64,000 nucleotides of DNA from Sphingobium sp. B2D3C (GCF_025961835.1 NZ_JAOQOK010000001.1:62001-126000), one strand, 5' to 3'; positions 39,275 to 48,872 are shown, counted from the stretch's first letter. Program-made: numbers and translations. The notes: generated from the sequence alone by a model not told the origin.

Positions 39275-39289
39275 TGAGAAGCATTCGCA
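39275..39289 (-). promoter_or_regulatory. candidate Fur box upstream of the PepSY-apbE operon
   Basis: Minus-strand reading TGCGAATGCTTCTCA agrees at 11 of 14 informative positions with the 7-1-7 Fur consensus TGATAATNATTATCA. It lies 78 nt before the PepSY start. It supports iron repression of the operon, as expected for this gene set. Confidence 0.65.
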
Positions 39290-39361
39290 AGACGAGATGG
39301 CGGTATCGGACCGCTAAGCCGCTCTGAAGCACAGGCCGATCAGGAGATTCTGGAGCGATCC

Positions 39362-41338
39362 TTAACCGGTGGCAGGCTGCAGCGGCCAGTAGGTCGCGTA
39401 GCGTTCGTGACGGATCTGATAATAAGGGATCAGCCGCACGGGGCGGCCCTCCCGGTCGGCGATGATGAACTCCAGCGGGGCGGTGCCGGGGCGGAGCTGC
39501 CCCGCTATCGTCTCGACATCGCCCACCAGTTGCGGCGGGGAGAAGGGCGTATCGTTATACTGGCCATAAAGGCGCTCGTTGACGACCACATCCGATCCCG
39601 GGGCCAGCCCCTCCGTCCCGAGTGCGCCAGAGAGCACGACCGGCCCATAAGTGAATGCCACGATCCCCGGCGCCGCGGGCGGTTCCTCGACGCGGACCTG
39701 CATGTCCAATTGGAGCGTCAGCATGTCGCCATCCCGCCAGCTGCGGTCCAGCTCCAGATAGCTGCCCGGTTTCGTCGATTGCGCCAGCGGCGCGCCGTTC
39801 AGGCTGACGCGCGCGGTCCGGCTCCAGCGCGGGTGGCGCAAGCGCAGGGTCGCGCGGATGGGGCGGGTCAGAGACCAGCGCAGGGTGGTGGACGGTTCTT
39901 CGGGGAAGTGGGTGGTCTGGGTCAGTACCGCGCCCTTCTCCCGCCAGCGCACCGATGAGGGGATGAACAAGTTGACGACCAGCGCCTCGGCATCATGAAA
40001 ATAGATCGAATCCCGATACTTCGCATGGTTCTCCATGCCGGATCCGGTGCAGCACCAGAAGGAGTCGACCGGGGTGCAGTAGAGCTTCATGTAGCCCGGC
40101 CGCGCGCCCTGAAAATAGGTGACGAGGCCGGTCTCCGGGTCCTGCGACGCCAGAATGCCATTATAGAGCGCGCGCTCGTAAAAGTCGGCCAGCTCCACCT
40201 GCGGATCGTGCAGGAACAGCGCGCGGGTGAGCTTGAGCATATTATGTTGGCCGCAGGTTTCAGAGCCCTTGGCCGAGAAGACATGCGCGGCGAAGTCGGC
40301 GGGCGGATAGAAGAACTCGGCATCGCCATGGCCGCCCGTCGCATAGGAGCGGGTGCGGGCGACCGTGCGCCAGAAGAAGGCCGCGGCATCGCCATAGGCC
40401 TTCTCGCCATTCACCTCATAGATGCGCTGGAAGCCGACGAACTTGGGCACCTGTGTGTTGGCGTGCATGCCATCCAGCAGGTCCCGCCCCTTGGCGGCCG
40501 GCTCCATCACCGCCTTCTGGGAGAAGCGCTCGGCGAGCGTGCGATAATCGGCCTTGCCAGTCAGCACATAGAGATCGGCGAGCACTTCGTTCATGCCACC
40601 ATGCTCGGTGGCAAGCATCGCCTCGAAGGCGGCGGTGTCGAGCGGCCGGGTGGCAACCACCGCCCAATCGGCTATGCGCAGCAGCACAAGGCGGGCGGTG
40701 ACACTGCCGGCAAGCTGCCAGGCATCGCGCAGTCCGGCGAAAATCTTGTGCAGCGTGTACCAGGGGACGCCGGTGATCGGCTCGCCCCGGATATGCGCGG
40801 CGACGAGCGCGGCGCCTTCAGGAAAGGCGCAGACCAGCCCCACGCCGGATGCGCGCTGGCAGGCATCCAACTCGTCGGCGATATAATCGATGCGCTGCTT
40901 GAATCGCCCATCGCCGGTGGACCGGAACATCAGTGCGCAGGCGGAGAGATAATGGCCGAGCGTGTGGCCGTGGCAGTGGATGTCAGCCCAGGTCGCCTCG
41001 GATTCCCAACCGCCATAGACCGGTGCCTTGGGAGCGAGCCCGGCATTTGTGCGGAAATTGGCCAGCATCCGGTCCGGCTCGAGCGAAAGCAGATAGGCTT
41101 CCGTGCCCCGTTGCGCGGCGAGAAACGGACTTTCCAGCAGCGTCACATCTGCCATGTCGAAGGGCTGGAGACGCGGCGCTACGCTGAGCGCGCCCCTGGG
41201 CTGAGCTGACGGCAAGGCCGCACGCGCGGTAACTCCGCTCCCCAGCGTCACCAGAGTGGCCGAGGCGACCGAAGCCAACAACTCACGGCGAGACGCCGAC
41301 ACGCCCCTTGCATGCATATGACAGGACATAGCCGCCAT
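39362..41338 (-). CDS. glycoside hydrolase family 127 (DUF1680) enzyme
   Basis: 658 residues with a Tat-like signal (SASRRELLASVASATLVTLGSG). GH127 hallmarks: YGGWESEATWADIHCHGHTLGHYLSACALMF, GVPWYTLHKIFAGL, THGGMNEV-like TEHGGMNEVLADLY, GSETCGQHNMLKLTRALF and FWCCTGSGMENHAKY, with the cysteines and glutamate used for zinc-thiolate catalysis. Family members are mostly retaining beta-L-arabinofuranosidases. An exported enzyme fits removal of arabinose side chains from plant polymers or glycoproteins. No transport or arabinose-pathway gene is adjacent. Confidence 0.92.
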   Translation of the reverse strand: MAAMSCHMHARGVSASRRELLASVASATLVTLGSGVTARAALPSAQPRGALSVAPRLQPFDMADVTLLESPFLAAQRGTEAYLLSLEPDRMLANFRTNAGLAPKAPVYGGWESEATWADIHCHGHTLGHYLSACALMFRSTGDGRFKQRIDYIADELDACQRASGVGLVCAFPEGAALVAAHIRGEPITGVPWYTLHKIFAGLRDAWQLAGSVTARLVLLRIADWAVVATRPLDTAAFEAMLATEHGGMNEVLADLYVLTGKADYRTLAERFSQKAVMEPAAKGRDLLDGMHANTQVPKFVGFQRIYEVNGEKAYGDAAAFFWRTVARTRSYATGGHGDAEFFYPPADFAAHVFSAKGSETCGQHNMLKLTRALFLHDPQVELADFYERALYNGILASQDPETGLVTYFQGARPGYMKLYCTPVDSFWCCTGSGMENHAKYRDSIYFHDAEALVVNLFIPSSVRWREKGAVLTQTTHFPEEPSTTLRWSLTRPIRATLRLRHPRWSRTARVSLNGAPLAQSTKPGSYLELDRSWRDGDMLTLQLDMQVRVEEPPAAPGIVAFTYGPVVLSGALGTEGLAPGSDVVVNERLYGQYNDTPFSPPQLVGDVETIAGQLRPGTAPLEFIIADREGRPVRLIPYYQIRHERYATYWPLQPATG

Positions 41339-41470
41339 CTAATCCTCCCCAGTCGCGTTCAACTTCGCGTTTTGATAACGCTACCATAAACGAGGCGGGC
41401 GGGAAGGCAATTCTTTCGATCGGATGGCGATCATCCGCCACTATCGGCGAGGCCATCAACGCAGATGGTT

Positions 41471-41495
41471 TGGCCCGCGCGCCTGTCGCGGGCCA
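41471..41495 (-). terminator. hairpin after the DUF3297 gene
   Basis: Nine-bp perfect stem TGGCCCGCG/CGCGGGCCA with a 7-nt loop, 7 nt past the DUF3297 stop. No T-tract, so termination strength is uncertain. Confidence 0.4.
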
Positions 41496-41502
41496 TCAGG
41501 GC

Positions 41503-41790
41503 TCAGTCCTGCTTGGCGTCTTCGAACCAGGCCTCGACCGGGCCGGAGAGCTTGATGGTCAGCGGCTGGCCATGGCGGTCGCGGGTCTTGCCGGCGGCGA
41601 CGCGGATCCAGCCTTCGGAGATGCAATATTCTTCCACATCGGTGCGCACCCGGTCCTTGAAGCGGATGCCGATGCCCCGCTGCAGCGTCTCCACGTCGAA
41701 ATGCGGGCTGCGCGGATTGGTGGAAAGGCGGTCGGGCGGCGTCTCGCTCTGCGGTGCGGCGGGCGTGTCGGATGCGGGAGTATCAACCAT
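41503..41790 (-). CDS. DUF3297 family protein
   Basis: 95 residues, soluble. The conserved core is PDRLSTNPRSPHFDVETLQRGIGIRFKDRVRTDVEEYCISEGWIRVAAGKTRDRHGQPLTIKLSGPVEAWF, the whole DUF3297 family. Widespread in alpha- and gammaproteobacteria as a single small gene of unknown role. Stands alone between GH127 and the arginine-rich protein gene. Confidence 0.9.
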   Translation of the reverse strand: MVDTPASDTPAAPQSETPPDRLSTNPRSPHFDVETLQRGIGIRFKDRVRTDVEEYCISEGWIRVAAGKTRDRHGQPLTIKLSGPVEAWFEDAKQD

Positions 41791-41865
41791 GGCTCGTCCT
41801 TGCCGAAGAGCTTTCGGCCAGTCAACGCTTCTCAGGAGCGCGCATGGGGCAGTCCGCGAGAGCGG

Positions 41866-41890
41866 CCGGGCCGGAGATTGTCCGGCCCGG
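41866..41890 (-). terminator. hairpin after the arginine-rich secreted protein gene
   Basis: CCGGGCCGG/CCGGCCCGG perfect 9-bp stem with a 7-nt loop, 17 nt past the stop at 41908. Lacks a T-tract. Confidence 0.4.
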
Positions 41891-41907
41891 TCGTGCGGGT
41901 GGCATGA

Positions 41908-42216
41908 TCAGCGGCAGATGCGCACGCGATACCGCTCGCCGCGCCAGCGGTCCCAGCGGGTTTCGGTCCAGCAGCGGCGACGGTCGTTATAGCGATAGCC
42001 ACGGTCGTGACGGCGCCAGTCCCGGCGGTCGCTGTGATAAGACCGTTCGCGATAATGGCGGTCGCGGTAGCCATCACGATAGGCGCCACGATCATAATCC
42101 CGATAGCTGATCGACAGGCTGCTCTGGGCCTGAGCCGGTGCCGCAGCGAGCGGCAGGAGGCCGAATGTGGCCGCGACGGCGAAGGCGACCGAAGCGAGGC
42201 GGGGGGTAAGAGGCAT
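41908..42216 (-). CDS. small exported arginine/tyrosine-rich protein
   Basis: 102 residues. Signal peptide RLASVAFAVAATFGLLPLAAAPAQAQ, then a low-complexity basic region of RDY/DRY/RHYRE units ending WTETRWDRWRGERYRVRICR. The two cysteines (RRCW, RICR) could pair. Similar short basic proteins occur widely in sphingomonads and rhizobia without known function. The start has GGAGAAT upstream on the minus strand. Confidence 0.75.
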   Translation of the reverse strand: MPLTPRLASVAFAVAATFGLLPLAAAPAQAQSSLSISYRDYDRGAYRDGYRDRHYRERSYHSDRRDWRRHDRGYRYNDRRRCWTETRWDRWRGERYRVRICR

Positions 42217-42434
42217 GTCATTCTCCTATGTCCAATGTCGGCGTTGCGCGCGGCCTTCGCTCGTCCGATCCATCCTCTCTGCCAAACCGGCCTGAACGTC
42301 CGCGAAACAGGCCGTTCATCTGCCCATGGGGCGTGCCCTGGATGCGGTGATATGTGGAAGGATGGTCGCGAAGGGCGTGGGACGCGTAAGGCGTTAAAAG
42401 CGGGTTCAGCCGCGACGACCTAGAAGCCTGCTCT

Positions 42435-43058
42435 ATGCCCCGTTTCTCCTTTCCTTCCCTGCTGGTCGTGCCGCTTGCTGCGGTGGGGCTTCTGATTCCC
42501 GCATACGGTTTCACCGTTCCCGCGCGGGCTCAGGACGCCGCCCGTCAGCTCGTGCCGGCATTCGACGAGGCAGGCCGGCGCTTGCTGACCGATCTGCAGG
42601 GTGCGGGGCAATTGTTCGCGGCGCAGGCGCTGGCGAGCTGGATCACCGCCTCGCGCAACGATGCGGTGGCTGCCGGCGTCGAGCCGATTCCGCCCGCCAT
42701 TCGCGCCCGGCTGCGCGGCCATATGCCGGACGCCCTGCTGGACCGCGTGCGCTATCGCGTTGGCCAGGGTCACGAGTTCAGCCTGCAGACCAATACCTTC
42801 AACCGCAGCAATGCCGCGGCGATCACGCTGGACGATGTGGTGCTCTTCCGCTCCGCCGAGGATGCCGCCTCGGATGTTGGCCTCTGGGCGCATGAGCTGC
42901 ATCATGTGCACCAGTATCGCCAATGGGGCGTCCAGGGCTTCGCCCAGCGCTACACGCGGGATTATCAGGGTGTCGAGGCGGAGGCCCATGCCGAGGCGGA
43001 ACGGGTTGTCGCCGCGATGCGGACGACTGGGACAGCAACGCCCACGCCTGCGCGCTAG
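42435..43058 (+). CDS. exported DUF4157-like zincin protein
   Basis: 207 residues. Signal peptide (LLVVPLAAVGLLIPAYGFTVPARAQ) and a region with VRYRVGQGHEFSLQTNTF, AITLDDVVLFRSAEDAASDVGLWAHELHHVHQYRQWG. The HELHH motif with a later glutamate (GVEAEAHAEAERV) matches the eCIS-core/DUF4157 metallopeptidase-like domain. In this family the domain often has lost or unknown activity. It stands alone; REP-like repeats follow downstream. Confidence 0.82.
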   Translation: MPRFSFPSLLVVPLAAVGLLIPAYGFTVPARAQDAARQLVPAFDEAGRRLLTDLQGAGQLFAAQALASWITASRNDAVAAGVEPIPPAIRARLRGHMPDALLDRVRYRVGQGHEFSLQTNTFNRSNAAAITLDDVVLFRSAEDAASDVGLWAHELHHVHQYRQWGVQGFAQRYTRDYQGVEAEAHAEAERVVAAMRTTGTATPTPAR

Positions 43059-43092
43059 GTTGCGAGGACGATGTGGCGCGGGTCAAATTCAA

Positions 43093-43115
43093 CCTTCTCC
43101 CCTTGAGGGAGAAGG
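43093..43115. repeat. REP-like palindrome, copy A
   Basis: CCTTCTCCC-type palindrome: CCTTCTCC-CCTTGAG-GGAGAAGG. A related inverted sequence is at 43252-43274. Both are in the 340-base space between the DUF4157-like gene and typA. Such CTCCCTTGAGGGAG elements are dispersed in many alphaproteobacterial genomes. Confidence 0.7.
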
Positions 43116-43251
43116 ATACGGAGCCTTGTCGCCATCTGGCGGTTAGGCGGAGTTGGATGAGGGGTGGCGGATCTCTGATCCGCGAGATCCTTTGGATCGC
43201 TCACCCCTCTCCCAGCTTCGACTAAGGCAGCAGGCTGCCAAGTCTGCGCAT
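43116..43251. other. spacer between the paired REP-like repeats
   Basis: Holds GATGAGGGGTGG (about 43157) and TCACCCCTCTCC (about 43201), a further imperfect inverted pair, so the whole 43093-43274 block looks like one composite intergenic mosaic element. No gene seen. Confidence 0.5.
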
Positions 43252-43274
43252 CCCTCTCCCTCAAGGGGAGAGGG
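43252..43274. repeat. REP-like palindrome, copy B
   Basis: CCCTCTCC-CTCAAGG-GGAGAGGG; stem of 8 bp. Partner of copy A at 43093-43115. Confidence 0.7.
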
Positions 43275-43356
43275 TTTGGAGCTTGTCCCTCGCGCGCACA
43301 ACGCCCTTGAGCGGGACTGGGAATGGGGTCGTTCGGCGCACGCCGCCTCTTCCCCC

Positions 43357-43392
43357 AAAAAAAAGGGCGCTCGTCCGGTTGGACAAGCGCCC
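43357..43392 (-). terminator. rho-independent terminator of typA
   Basis: On the minus strand GGGCGCTTGTCC-AACC-GGACGAGCGCCC (12-bp stem with one G-T pair) is followed by eight T residues, directly after the typA stop. Confidence 0.92.
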
Positions 43393-43398
43393 CTTGGC

Positions 43399-45231
43399 TC
43401 AAGCGGCCTTGGACCGCGAGGCGCGCTTGCGCTCGTTGGGGTCGAGGTAGCGCTTGCGCAGGCGGATGGTCTTGGGCGTCACCTCGACCAGTTCGTCATC
43501 GTCGATATAGGCGATGGCCTGCTCCAGCGTCAGCTTCCACGGCGGCGTCAGGCGGACGGCGTCGTCCTTGCCGCTGGCGCGGAAGTTGGTGAGCGCCTTG
43601 GACTTCATCGGGTTGACCTCAAGGTCTTCCGGCTTGGCGTTCTCGCCGATGATCATGCCTTCGTAGAGCGCCTCGCCCACGCCGACCATCAGCACACCGC
43701 GCTCCTCAAGGGGCCCGAGCGCATAGGCATTGGCCTCGCCGGCGCCGTTGGAGATCAGCACGCCGTTCTTGCGGCCTTCGATCTTGCCCTTGTGGGGACC
43801 GTATTTCTCGAACAGCCGGTTCATGATGCCGGTTCCGCGCGTATCGGAGAGGAACTCGCCATGATAGCCGATGAGGCCGCGCGAGGGCGCCGAGAAGGTG
43901 ATGCGGGTCTTGCCGCCACCCGAGGGCCGCATGTCGGTCATCTCGGCCTTGCGCTGGTTCATCTTGTCGACCACCGTGCCGGAGAATTCGTCGTCCACGT
44001 CGATGACGACGGTCTCATAAGGCTCGGTGCGGTTGCCGTTCTCGTCTTCGCCGAACAGCACGCGCGGACGCGAAATGCCGAGCTCGAAGCCTTCACGGCG
44101 CATCGTCTCGATGAGCACGCCGAGCTGAAGCTCGCCGCGACCGGCGACCTCGAAGCTGTCCTTGTCCGCGCTCTCGGTGACCTTGATCGCGACATTGCTC
44201 TCGGCTTCGCGGAACAGGCGGTCGCGGATCATGCGGCTGGTCACCTTGTCGCCTTCACGGCCCGCCATCGGCGAATCGTTCACCGCAAAGCGCATGGAAA
44301 GCGTCGGCGGATCGATGGGCTGTGCCTTGATCGGCTCGGAGACCGAGGTGTCGGCAATGGTGTTGGCCACGGTGGCGACGGTCAGGCCGGCGAGGCTGAT
44401 GATGTCGCCGGCGCGCGCTTCATCGACCGGCACGCGGTCGAGGCCCTGGAACGTCATGATCTTGGAGGCGCGGCCGGTCTCGATGACCTTGCCGTCCATG
44501 TCCAGCGCATGGATGGGCTGATTGATCTTCACGGTGCCGGAGGTCACGCGGCCCGTGAGGATACGGCCGAGGAAGTTGTCGCGGTCCAGCAGCGTTACCA
44601 GGAAGGTGAACGGCGCGTCGATGTCCAGCGCCGGCGGCGGCACATGGTTGACGATCGTCTCGAACAGCGGCGTCAGCGTGCCTTCGCGCTTGGTCGGGTC
44701 GGTGCTGGCATAGCCGTTGCGGCCGGAGGCATAGAGCACGGGGAAGTCGAGCTGCTCGTCGGTCGCGTCGAGGCTCACGAACAGATCGAACACCTCGTCC
44801 AGCACTTCCTGGATGCGCTGATCGGGCCGGTCGACCTTGTTAACGACCACGATGGGACGCAGGCCGAGGGCCAGCGCCTTGCCGGTCACGAACTTGGTCT
44901 GCGGCATCGCGCCTTCGGAGCTGTCCACCAGCAGCACCACGCCATCGACCATCGAGAGGATGCGCTCCACCTCGCCGCCGAAGTCGGCGTGGCCGGGTGT
45001 GTCGACGATGTTGATGCGCGTGCCTTCCCACTCGATGGAGGTGGGCTTAGCGAGAATCGTGATCCCGCGCTCCTTCTCCAGATCGTTGGAGTCCATCGCC
45101 CGCTCATCGACGCGCTGATTATCTCGAAAAGTGCCGGACTGGCGGAAAAGCTGGTCGACGAGGGTGGTCTTGCCATGATCGACGTGCGCGATGATGGCAA
45201 CGTTCCGCAGAGCGTTGGGACGGGGGCTCAT
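43399..45231 (-). CDS. typA: translational GTPase TypA/BipA
   Basis: 610 residues from the ATG at 45231, which has AGAGAGA just upstream; the frame to 45264 is longer but lacks a site. GTPase motifs: [10 protein letters not shown] (G1), DTPGHADF (G3), NKVDRPDQR (G4) and the elongation-factor-like domains II, III and V, then the TypA-specific C-terminal domain ending near [13 protein letters not shown]. Ribosome-associated GTPase for 50S assembly and stress response. Single gene with its own terminator. Confidence 0.97.
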   Translation of the reverse strand: MSPRPNALRNVAIIAHVDHGKTTLVDQLFRQSGTFRDNQRVDERAMDSNDLEKERGITILAKPTSIEWEGTRINIVDTPGHADFGGEVERILSMVDGVVLLVDSSEGAMPQTKFVTGKALALGLRPIVVVNKVDRPDQRIQEVLDEVFDLFVSLDATDEQLDFPVLYASGRNGYASTDPTKREGTLTPLFETIVNHVPPPALDIDAPFTFLVTLLDRDNFLGRILTGRVTSGTVKINQPIHALDMDGKVIETGRASKIMTFQGLDRVPVDEARAGDIISLAGLTVATVANTIADTSVSEPIKAQPIDPPTLSMRFAVNDSPMAGREGDKVTSRMIRDRLFREAESNVAIKVTESADKDSFEVAGRGELQLGVLIETMRREGFELGISRPRVLFGEDENGNRTEPYETVVIDVDDEFSGTVVDKMNQRKAEMTDMRPSGGGKTRITFSAPSRGLIGYHGEFLSDTRGTGIMNRLFEKYGPHKGKIEGRKNGVLISNGAGEANAYALGPLEERGVLMVGVGEALYEGMIIGENAKPEDLEVNPMKSKALTNFRASGKDDAVRLTPPWKLTLEQAIAYIDDDELVEVTPKTIRLRKRYLDPNERKRASRSKAA

Positions 45232-45538
45232 GATAATCTCTCTGGGCTTGTGGACGGCCGACACGGGTCATCCGGCCGGAATTTCTCGCGGCCCTTAGCG
45301 GAAAGCGGCGCTCGGCGCAACGGCCAGCAACGCGGATGGTCCGCGGTCTCGTTACAGCCAGGACGGCCAGCCTAAGTACTTGAAGGCAATGACCATCGTT
45401 GCGCATGGTCGTCAAGCCATTACACTCCACGCGACAAAGCGATGGTTGCGGTGCCGCGCAAAACCCCCGGTCGGGGGCGGCCGCAGGTCTCGCAGCCCGC
45501 GCGATACGATCTCGCATCAACAGGAGCTGCCATACAGG
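45232..45538. other. divergent intergenic region typA / antiporter
   Basis: 307 bases holding both 5' ends. The plus-strand frame from 45380 is only an upstream extension of the antiporter frame. No riboswitch, repeat or clear promoter is identified. Confidence 0.45.
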
Positions 45539-47191
45539 ATGCCGCATTACACGCCGCTCATCGCCACGGTGGTCGCCGGCCTCGTCGCTGCCTTTTTCAT
45601 GGGCGCGCTGGCGATGCGGCTGCGGGTCTCGCCCATTGCCGGCTATCTCGTCGCCGGTGTGATGGTGGGACCGTTCACGCCGGGCTTTGTCGCCGATCCC
45701 AACCTCGCCAATGAACTTGCCGAAATCGGCGTGATCCTCCTGATGTTCGGGGTCGGCCTTCATTTTTCGGTGAAGGATCTGATGGCGGTGCGGCGCATCG
45801 CCGTGCCCGGCGCGGTGGTGCAGATCGCCACCGCCACCGTGCTCGGCATGGCGCTCGCCTGGCTGATGGGCTGGGGCCTGCTCTCGGGGTTCATCTTCGG
45901 CCTGGCTTTGTCGGTCGCCAGTACCGTCGTGCTGCTGCGCGCCCTGCAGGTGCGCGATCTGGTCGAGACGGAGCGCGGACGCATCGCCGTCGGGTGGCTG
46001 ATCGTCGAGGATCTGGTGATGGTTCTGGCGCTGGTGTTGCTGCCGGTGCTGGCCGGCATCGCACTCGATCCGCAGAGCGAGGGTCTCTCGGCCATCGGTT
46101 GGCCGGTTCTGGTCACGATCCTCAAGGTGAGCGGCTTTGTCGCGCTGATGCTGCTGGTCGGGCGGCGGATCATTCCATGGGCGCTGCACTGGGTGGTGCA
46201 TACCGGCTCGCGCGAGCTATTCCGCCTTGCCGTGCTGGCGATTGCGCTGGGCGTGGCGGCTGGATCGGCCTTCATCTTCGATGTGTCCTTCGCGCTCGGC
46301 GCCTTCTTTGCGGGCATGATCCTCGGCGAAACCCCGCTCAGCCGGCGCGCGGCCGAGGAGACGCTGCCGTTGCGCGATGCGTTCGCGGTGCTGTTCTTCG
46401 TCTCGGTTGGGATGCTGTTCGATCCGATGGTCATCCTTCGCCAGCCGCTGCCGCTGCTCGCGACAGTGACGATCATCACGGTCGGCAAATCGCTCGCTGC
46501 CTATGCCATCGTCCGGGTATCCGGCTATCCGCGCGAGACGGCGATGACGGTTGCCGCCAGCCTGGCGCAAATCGGCGAGTTCTCGTTCATTCTTGTCACG
46601 CTGGGTTTCGGTCTCGGCGTCCTTCCGTCCGAGGCGCGCGATCTGATTCTGGCCGGCGCGATCATCTCGATCTTCCTGCATCCCTTCCTGTTCTCCTACA
46701 TCGCCCATCGCGCGAGCGAGGCAGCCAAGGTCGATGCGCCGCCGGTGGCAGCGCCGTCCGCCACGCTCGTGCATGTCGTGCTGGTCGGTTATGGCCGCGT
46801 CGGCCGGCTGATCGCCAAGGCCCTGCGCGAGCGGAACAAGCCGCTGGTGGTCATTGAGAGCAATGCCGAACTGACCGATGCCGCGCGGCGCGACGGCCAT
46901 GAGGCGGTGACCGGCAACGCGCTGGACCGGCGGGTGCTGGAGGCGGCCGGCATCGACCGCGCGACCAGCCTGCTCATTGCGATTCCCGAGGGGTTCGACG
47001 CCGGGGCCATCGCCCAGAAGGCGCGCGCGCTGCGCCCCGGGATCGGCATTGTCGCGCGGGCCCATTCGGACGGCGAGGTGGATCATCTGATCAAGCTGGG
47101 GATCGGTGACGTCGTGATGGGCGAGCGCGAACTGGCGGCGCGGATGCTGGAGCTTGCGCTGCGTGGAAACATGCAAGCGCAAAGCATTTGA
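45539..47191 (+). CDS. CPA2 cation:proton antiporter with TrkA-N domain (Kef/YbaL-like)
   Basis: 550 residues from the ATG at 45539 (start MPHYTPLIATVVAGLVAAFFMGALAMRLRVSPIAGYLVAGVMVGP). About 12 membrane helices include GVGLHFSVKDLMAVR, FDVSFALGAFFAGMILGETPLS and FFVSVGMLFDP. The C-terminal Rossmann TrkA-N domain has HVVLVGYGRVGRLIAKAL and NALDRRVLEAAGI. Likely K+ (or Na+)/H+ exchange or efflux at the inner membrane, gated by nucleotide. Lone gene. Confidence 0.92.
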   Translation: MPHYTPLIATVVAGLVAAFFMGALAMRLRVSPIAGYLVAGVMVGPFTPGFVADPNLANELAEIGVILLMFGVGLHFSVKDLMAVRRIAVPGAVVQIATATVLGMALAWLMGWGLLSGFIFGLALSVASTVVLLRALQVRDLVETERGRIAVGWLIVEDLVMVLALVLLPVLAGIALDPQSEGLSAIGWPVLVTILKVSGFVALMLLVGRRIIPWALHWVVHTGSRELFRLAVLAIALGVAAGSAFIFDVSFALGAFFAGMILGETPLSRRAAEETLPLRDAFAVLFFVSVGMLFDPMVILRQPLPLLATVTIITVGKSLAAYAIVRVSGYPRETAMTVAASLAQIGEFSFILVTLGFGLGVLPSEARDLILAGAIISIFLHPFLFSYIAHRASEAAKVDAPPVAAPSATLVHVVLVGYGRVGRLIAKALRERNKPLVVIESNAELTDAARRDGHEAVTGNALDRRVLEAAGIDRATSLLIAIPEGFDAGAIAQKARALRPGIGIVARAHSDGEVDHLIKLGIGDVVMGERELAARMLELALRGNMQAQSI

Positions 47192-47304
47192 TGTCGCGCG
47201 CATCGCCGCTCGACAGAGGGACGGGACATTGTCATCTATTGAGCAAGCGGCCTGCCGGACAGTCATGACGGCAGGGGCTGCATCATGGGTCGGGAGACAA
47301 AGGC

Positions 47305-48171
47305 ATGGGTGCCGATAACAGCGGGGTGGGGATCAGCAAAACTGCTGAAGGCTGGGCAGGCGACATGGGGCGCAACTGGCTCGCCAATCTGGATCGGCTT
47401 GAGGGGATGATTGACCCGATCGGCGCAGTGGCGCTGGCTCGGGCGGACTTCCAGCCGGGCGAGCGCGTGATCGATGTCGGCTGCGGCGGTGGCGGCACCA
47501 GCCTTGCGATTGCCCGGGCGGTGGCGCCGGAGGGGCATGTCACCGGCGTCGATATCTCGTCCGACCTCATCCTGTCCTGCGGTGCGCGTGCGACGCTCAG
47601 TGGCCTGCAGAATGTCAGCTTCGTCTGTGCAGACGCTGGCGCGGCGCCGATCAACGGCGCGCCGTTCGACCGGCTGTTTTCGCGCTTCGGGTCGATGTTC
47701 TTTGCCGGGCCCAAGGCGGCGTTTCGCAATCTGCGCGGGCAGGTCCGCGACGGCGGCCGCATCGATCTCGCGGTCTGGGCGGCGCCGCCGGAAAATCCCT
47801 GGATGCAGCTGATGCAGCAGGCGCTGAAGGATCTGCTGCCGGCACCGGATGGGCGGCCCGACCCCAGAGCGCCCGGCCCGTTCGCCTTCGCCGATACCGC
47901 ATGGCTGGGAGAGGTGCTGGCGCATACCGGCTTCGCAAACATGGAGGTGGCGCCGTGCCTGCGCGACCTGCCCGTCGGCGGACCCGGCGCGAGCGCGCAG
48001 GATGCCGCGACCTTCGTGCTGTCGGCCATGCACATCGGCAATCAGGTCGCGCCTGACCGGATGCCGGAGGCGCAGGCCCGCCTTGCGGCCGCCTTTGCGC
48101 CGCATCATGTGCCGAGCCAAGGCGTCATGCTGGCCGGCAAGGCGTTGCTGGTGAGCGCCGTCGCCGCCTAG
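47305..48171 (+). CDS. class I SAM-dependent methyltransferase
   Basis: 288 residues. Motif I is RVIDVGCGGGGTSLAIARA at about 54-72, with VTGVDIS as the acidic strand-2 motif. NDRLFSRFGSMFF-like sequence (PFDRLFSRFGSMFFAGPKAAFRNLRGQVRDGGRIDLAVW) marks the UbiE/Methyltransf_25-type group. Substrate unknown. GGGAGACAAAGGC precedes the ATG. Confidence 0.87.
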   Translation: MGADNSGVGISKTAEGWAGDMGRNWLANLDRLEGMIDPIGAVALARADFQPGERVIDVGCGGGGTSLAIARAVAPEGHVTGVDISSDLILSCGARATLSGLQNVSFVCADAGAAPINGAPFDRLFSRFGSMFFAGPKAAFRNLRGQVRDGGRIDLAVWAAPPENPWMQLMQQALKDLLPAPDGRPDPRAPGPFAFADTAWLGEVLAHTGFANMEVAPCLRDLPVGGPGASAQDAATFVLSAMHIGNQVAPDRMPEAQARLAAAFAPHHVPSQGVMLAGKALLVSAVAA

Positions 48172-48209
48172 ATCGGAACCGGCGCGCCTGGATTGGCCAT
48201 GTCGCGTAC

Positions 48210-48242
48210 AAAAAAGAAGGGCCGGCGCAAGGCCGACCCTTC
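48210..48242 (-). terminator. rho-independent terminator after the outer-membrane barrel gene
   Basis: Minus-strand AAGGGTCGGC-CTTGC-GCCGGCCCTT (one G-T pair) followed by C and a run of T residues. About 22 nt past the stop at 48264. Confidence 0.85.
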
Positions 48243-48263
48243 CCGTTTAGCGAAATCGCTGGA

Positions 48264-48872
48264 TCAGAACTTGCCGACGAGGCCGACCATGACCTGATGG
48301 CGCTGCATGCTGATGCCGGTGTCGACATCGTCGAACTTCAGCTTGCCATAGTCGGAGAAGCGGTACTCGCCACGGATGCCGAAGCGGCCGAAGCTGTACT
48401 CAACGCCGGCACCGAGACGATAGCCGTCGAGCTTGTCACCGTCGCTGATGGAGTCGACGCCGTCGGTGTAGCTCACCTTGAGGCGGGCGTTGGTGTAGCC
48501 GGCCTTCGCGTAGATCAGCGCGTTGGGGGCGAGCTTGGCGCCAGCGCGGACGCCGACGTACAGATCGCGCGCTGCTGACAGGGACAGCTCATCGCCCGTC
48601 ACGAACTGGTCCGTGACCGATTCCTTGACCTCGGAGTCAGCGACTTCCGCTTCGACGCCAACCACGGCGGAACCGAGATCGGCATTGTAGCTGAGGCTCA
48701 CGCCATAAGCGAAATCATCGCTGCTTCCATTGTCGACGCCGTCGCTCAGCCGCACCGAGTCATAGCCGCCGAGGACCGCGAGGCTCAGGCCGGAGAAGGT
48801 GGGGCCTTCCTGCGCAGCGGCAGGGGTGGCAACGATCACGGCGGCTGCGGAAGCCAGAACAGCAAGTTTCAT
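48264..48872 (-). CDS. outer-membrane beta-barrel protein (OMP_b-brl, Omp25-like)
   Basis: 202 residues. Signal peptide KLAVLASAAAVIVATPAAAQ, then eight amphipathic strands: FSGLSLAVLGGYDSVRL, FAYGVSLSYNADLGSAVVGVEAEVAD, RDLYVGVRAGAKLAPNALIYAKAGYTNARLKV, YRLGAGVEYSFGRFGIRGEYRFSDYG and a terminal HQVMVGLVGKF. Common abundant porin-like small barrel of alphaproteobacteria. Upstream is a symmetrical GTTGC-N6-GCAAC at 48989-49004 that could bind a regulator. Confidence 0.9.
   Translation of the reverse strand: MKLAVLASAAAVIVATPAAAQEGPTFSGLSLAVLGGYDSVRLSDGVDNGSSDDFAYGVSLSYNADLGSAVVGVEAEVADSEVKESVTDQFVTGDELSLSAARDLYVGVRAGAKLAPNALIYAKAGYTNARLKVSYTDGVDSISDGDKLDGYRLGAGVEYSFGRFGIRGEYRFSDYGKLKFDDVDTGISMQRHQVMVGLVGKF

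Noticed and set aside
43153-45375. A 740-codon open frame on the plus strand opposite typA
   Set aside because: Shadow of the conserved typA coding strand; no recognisable motif.
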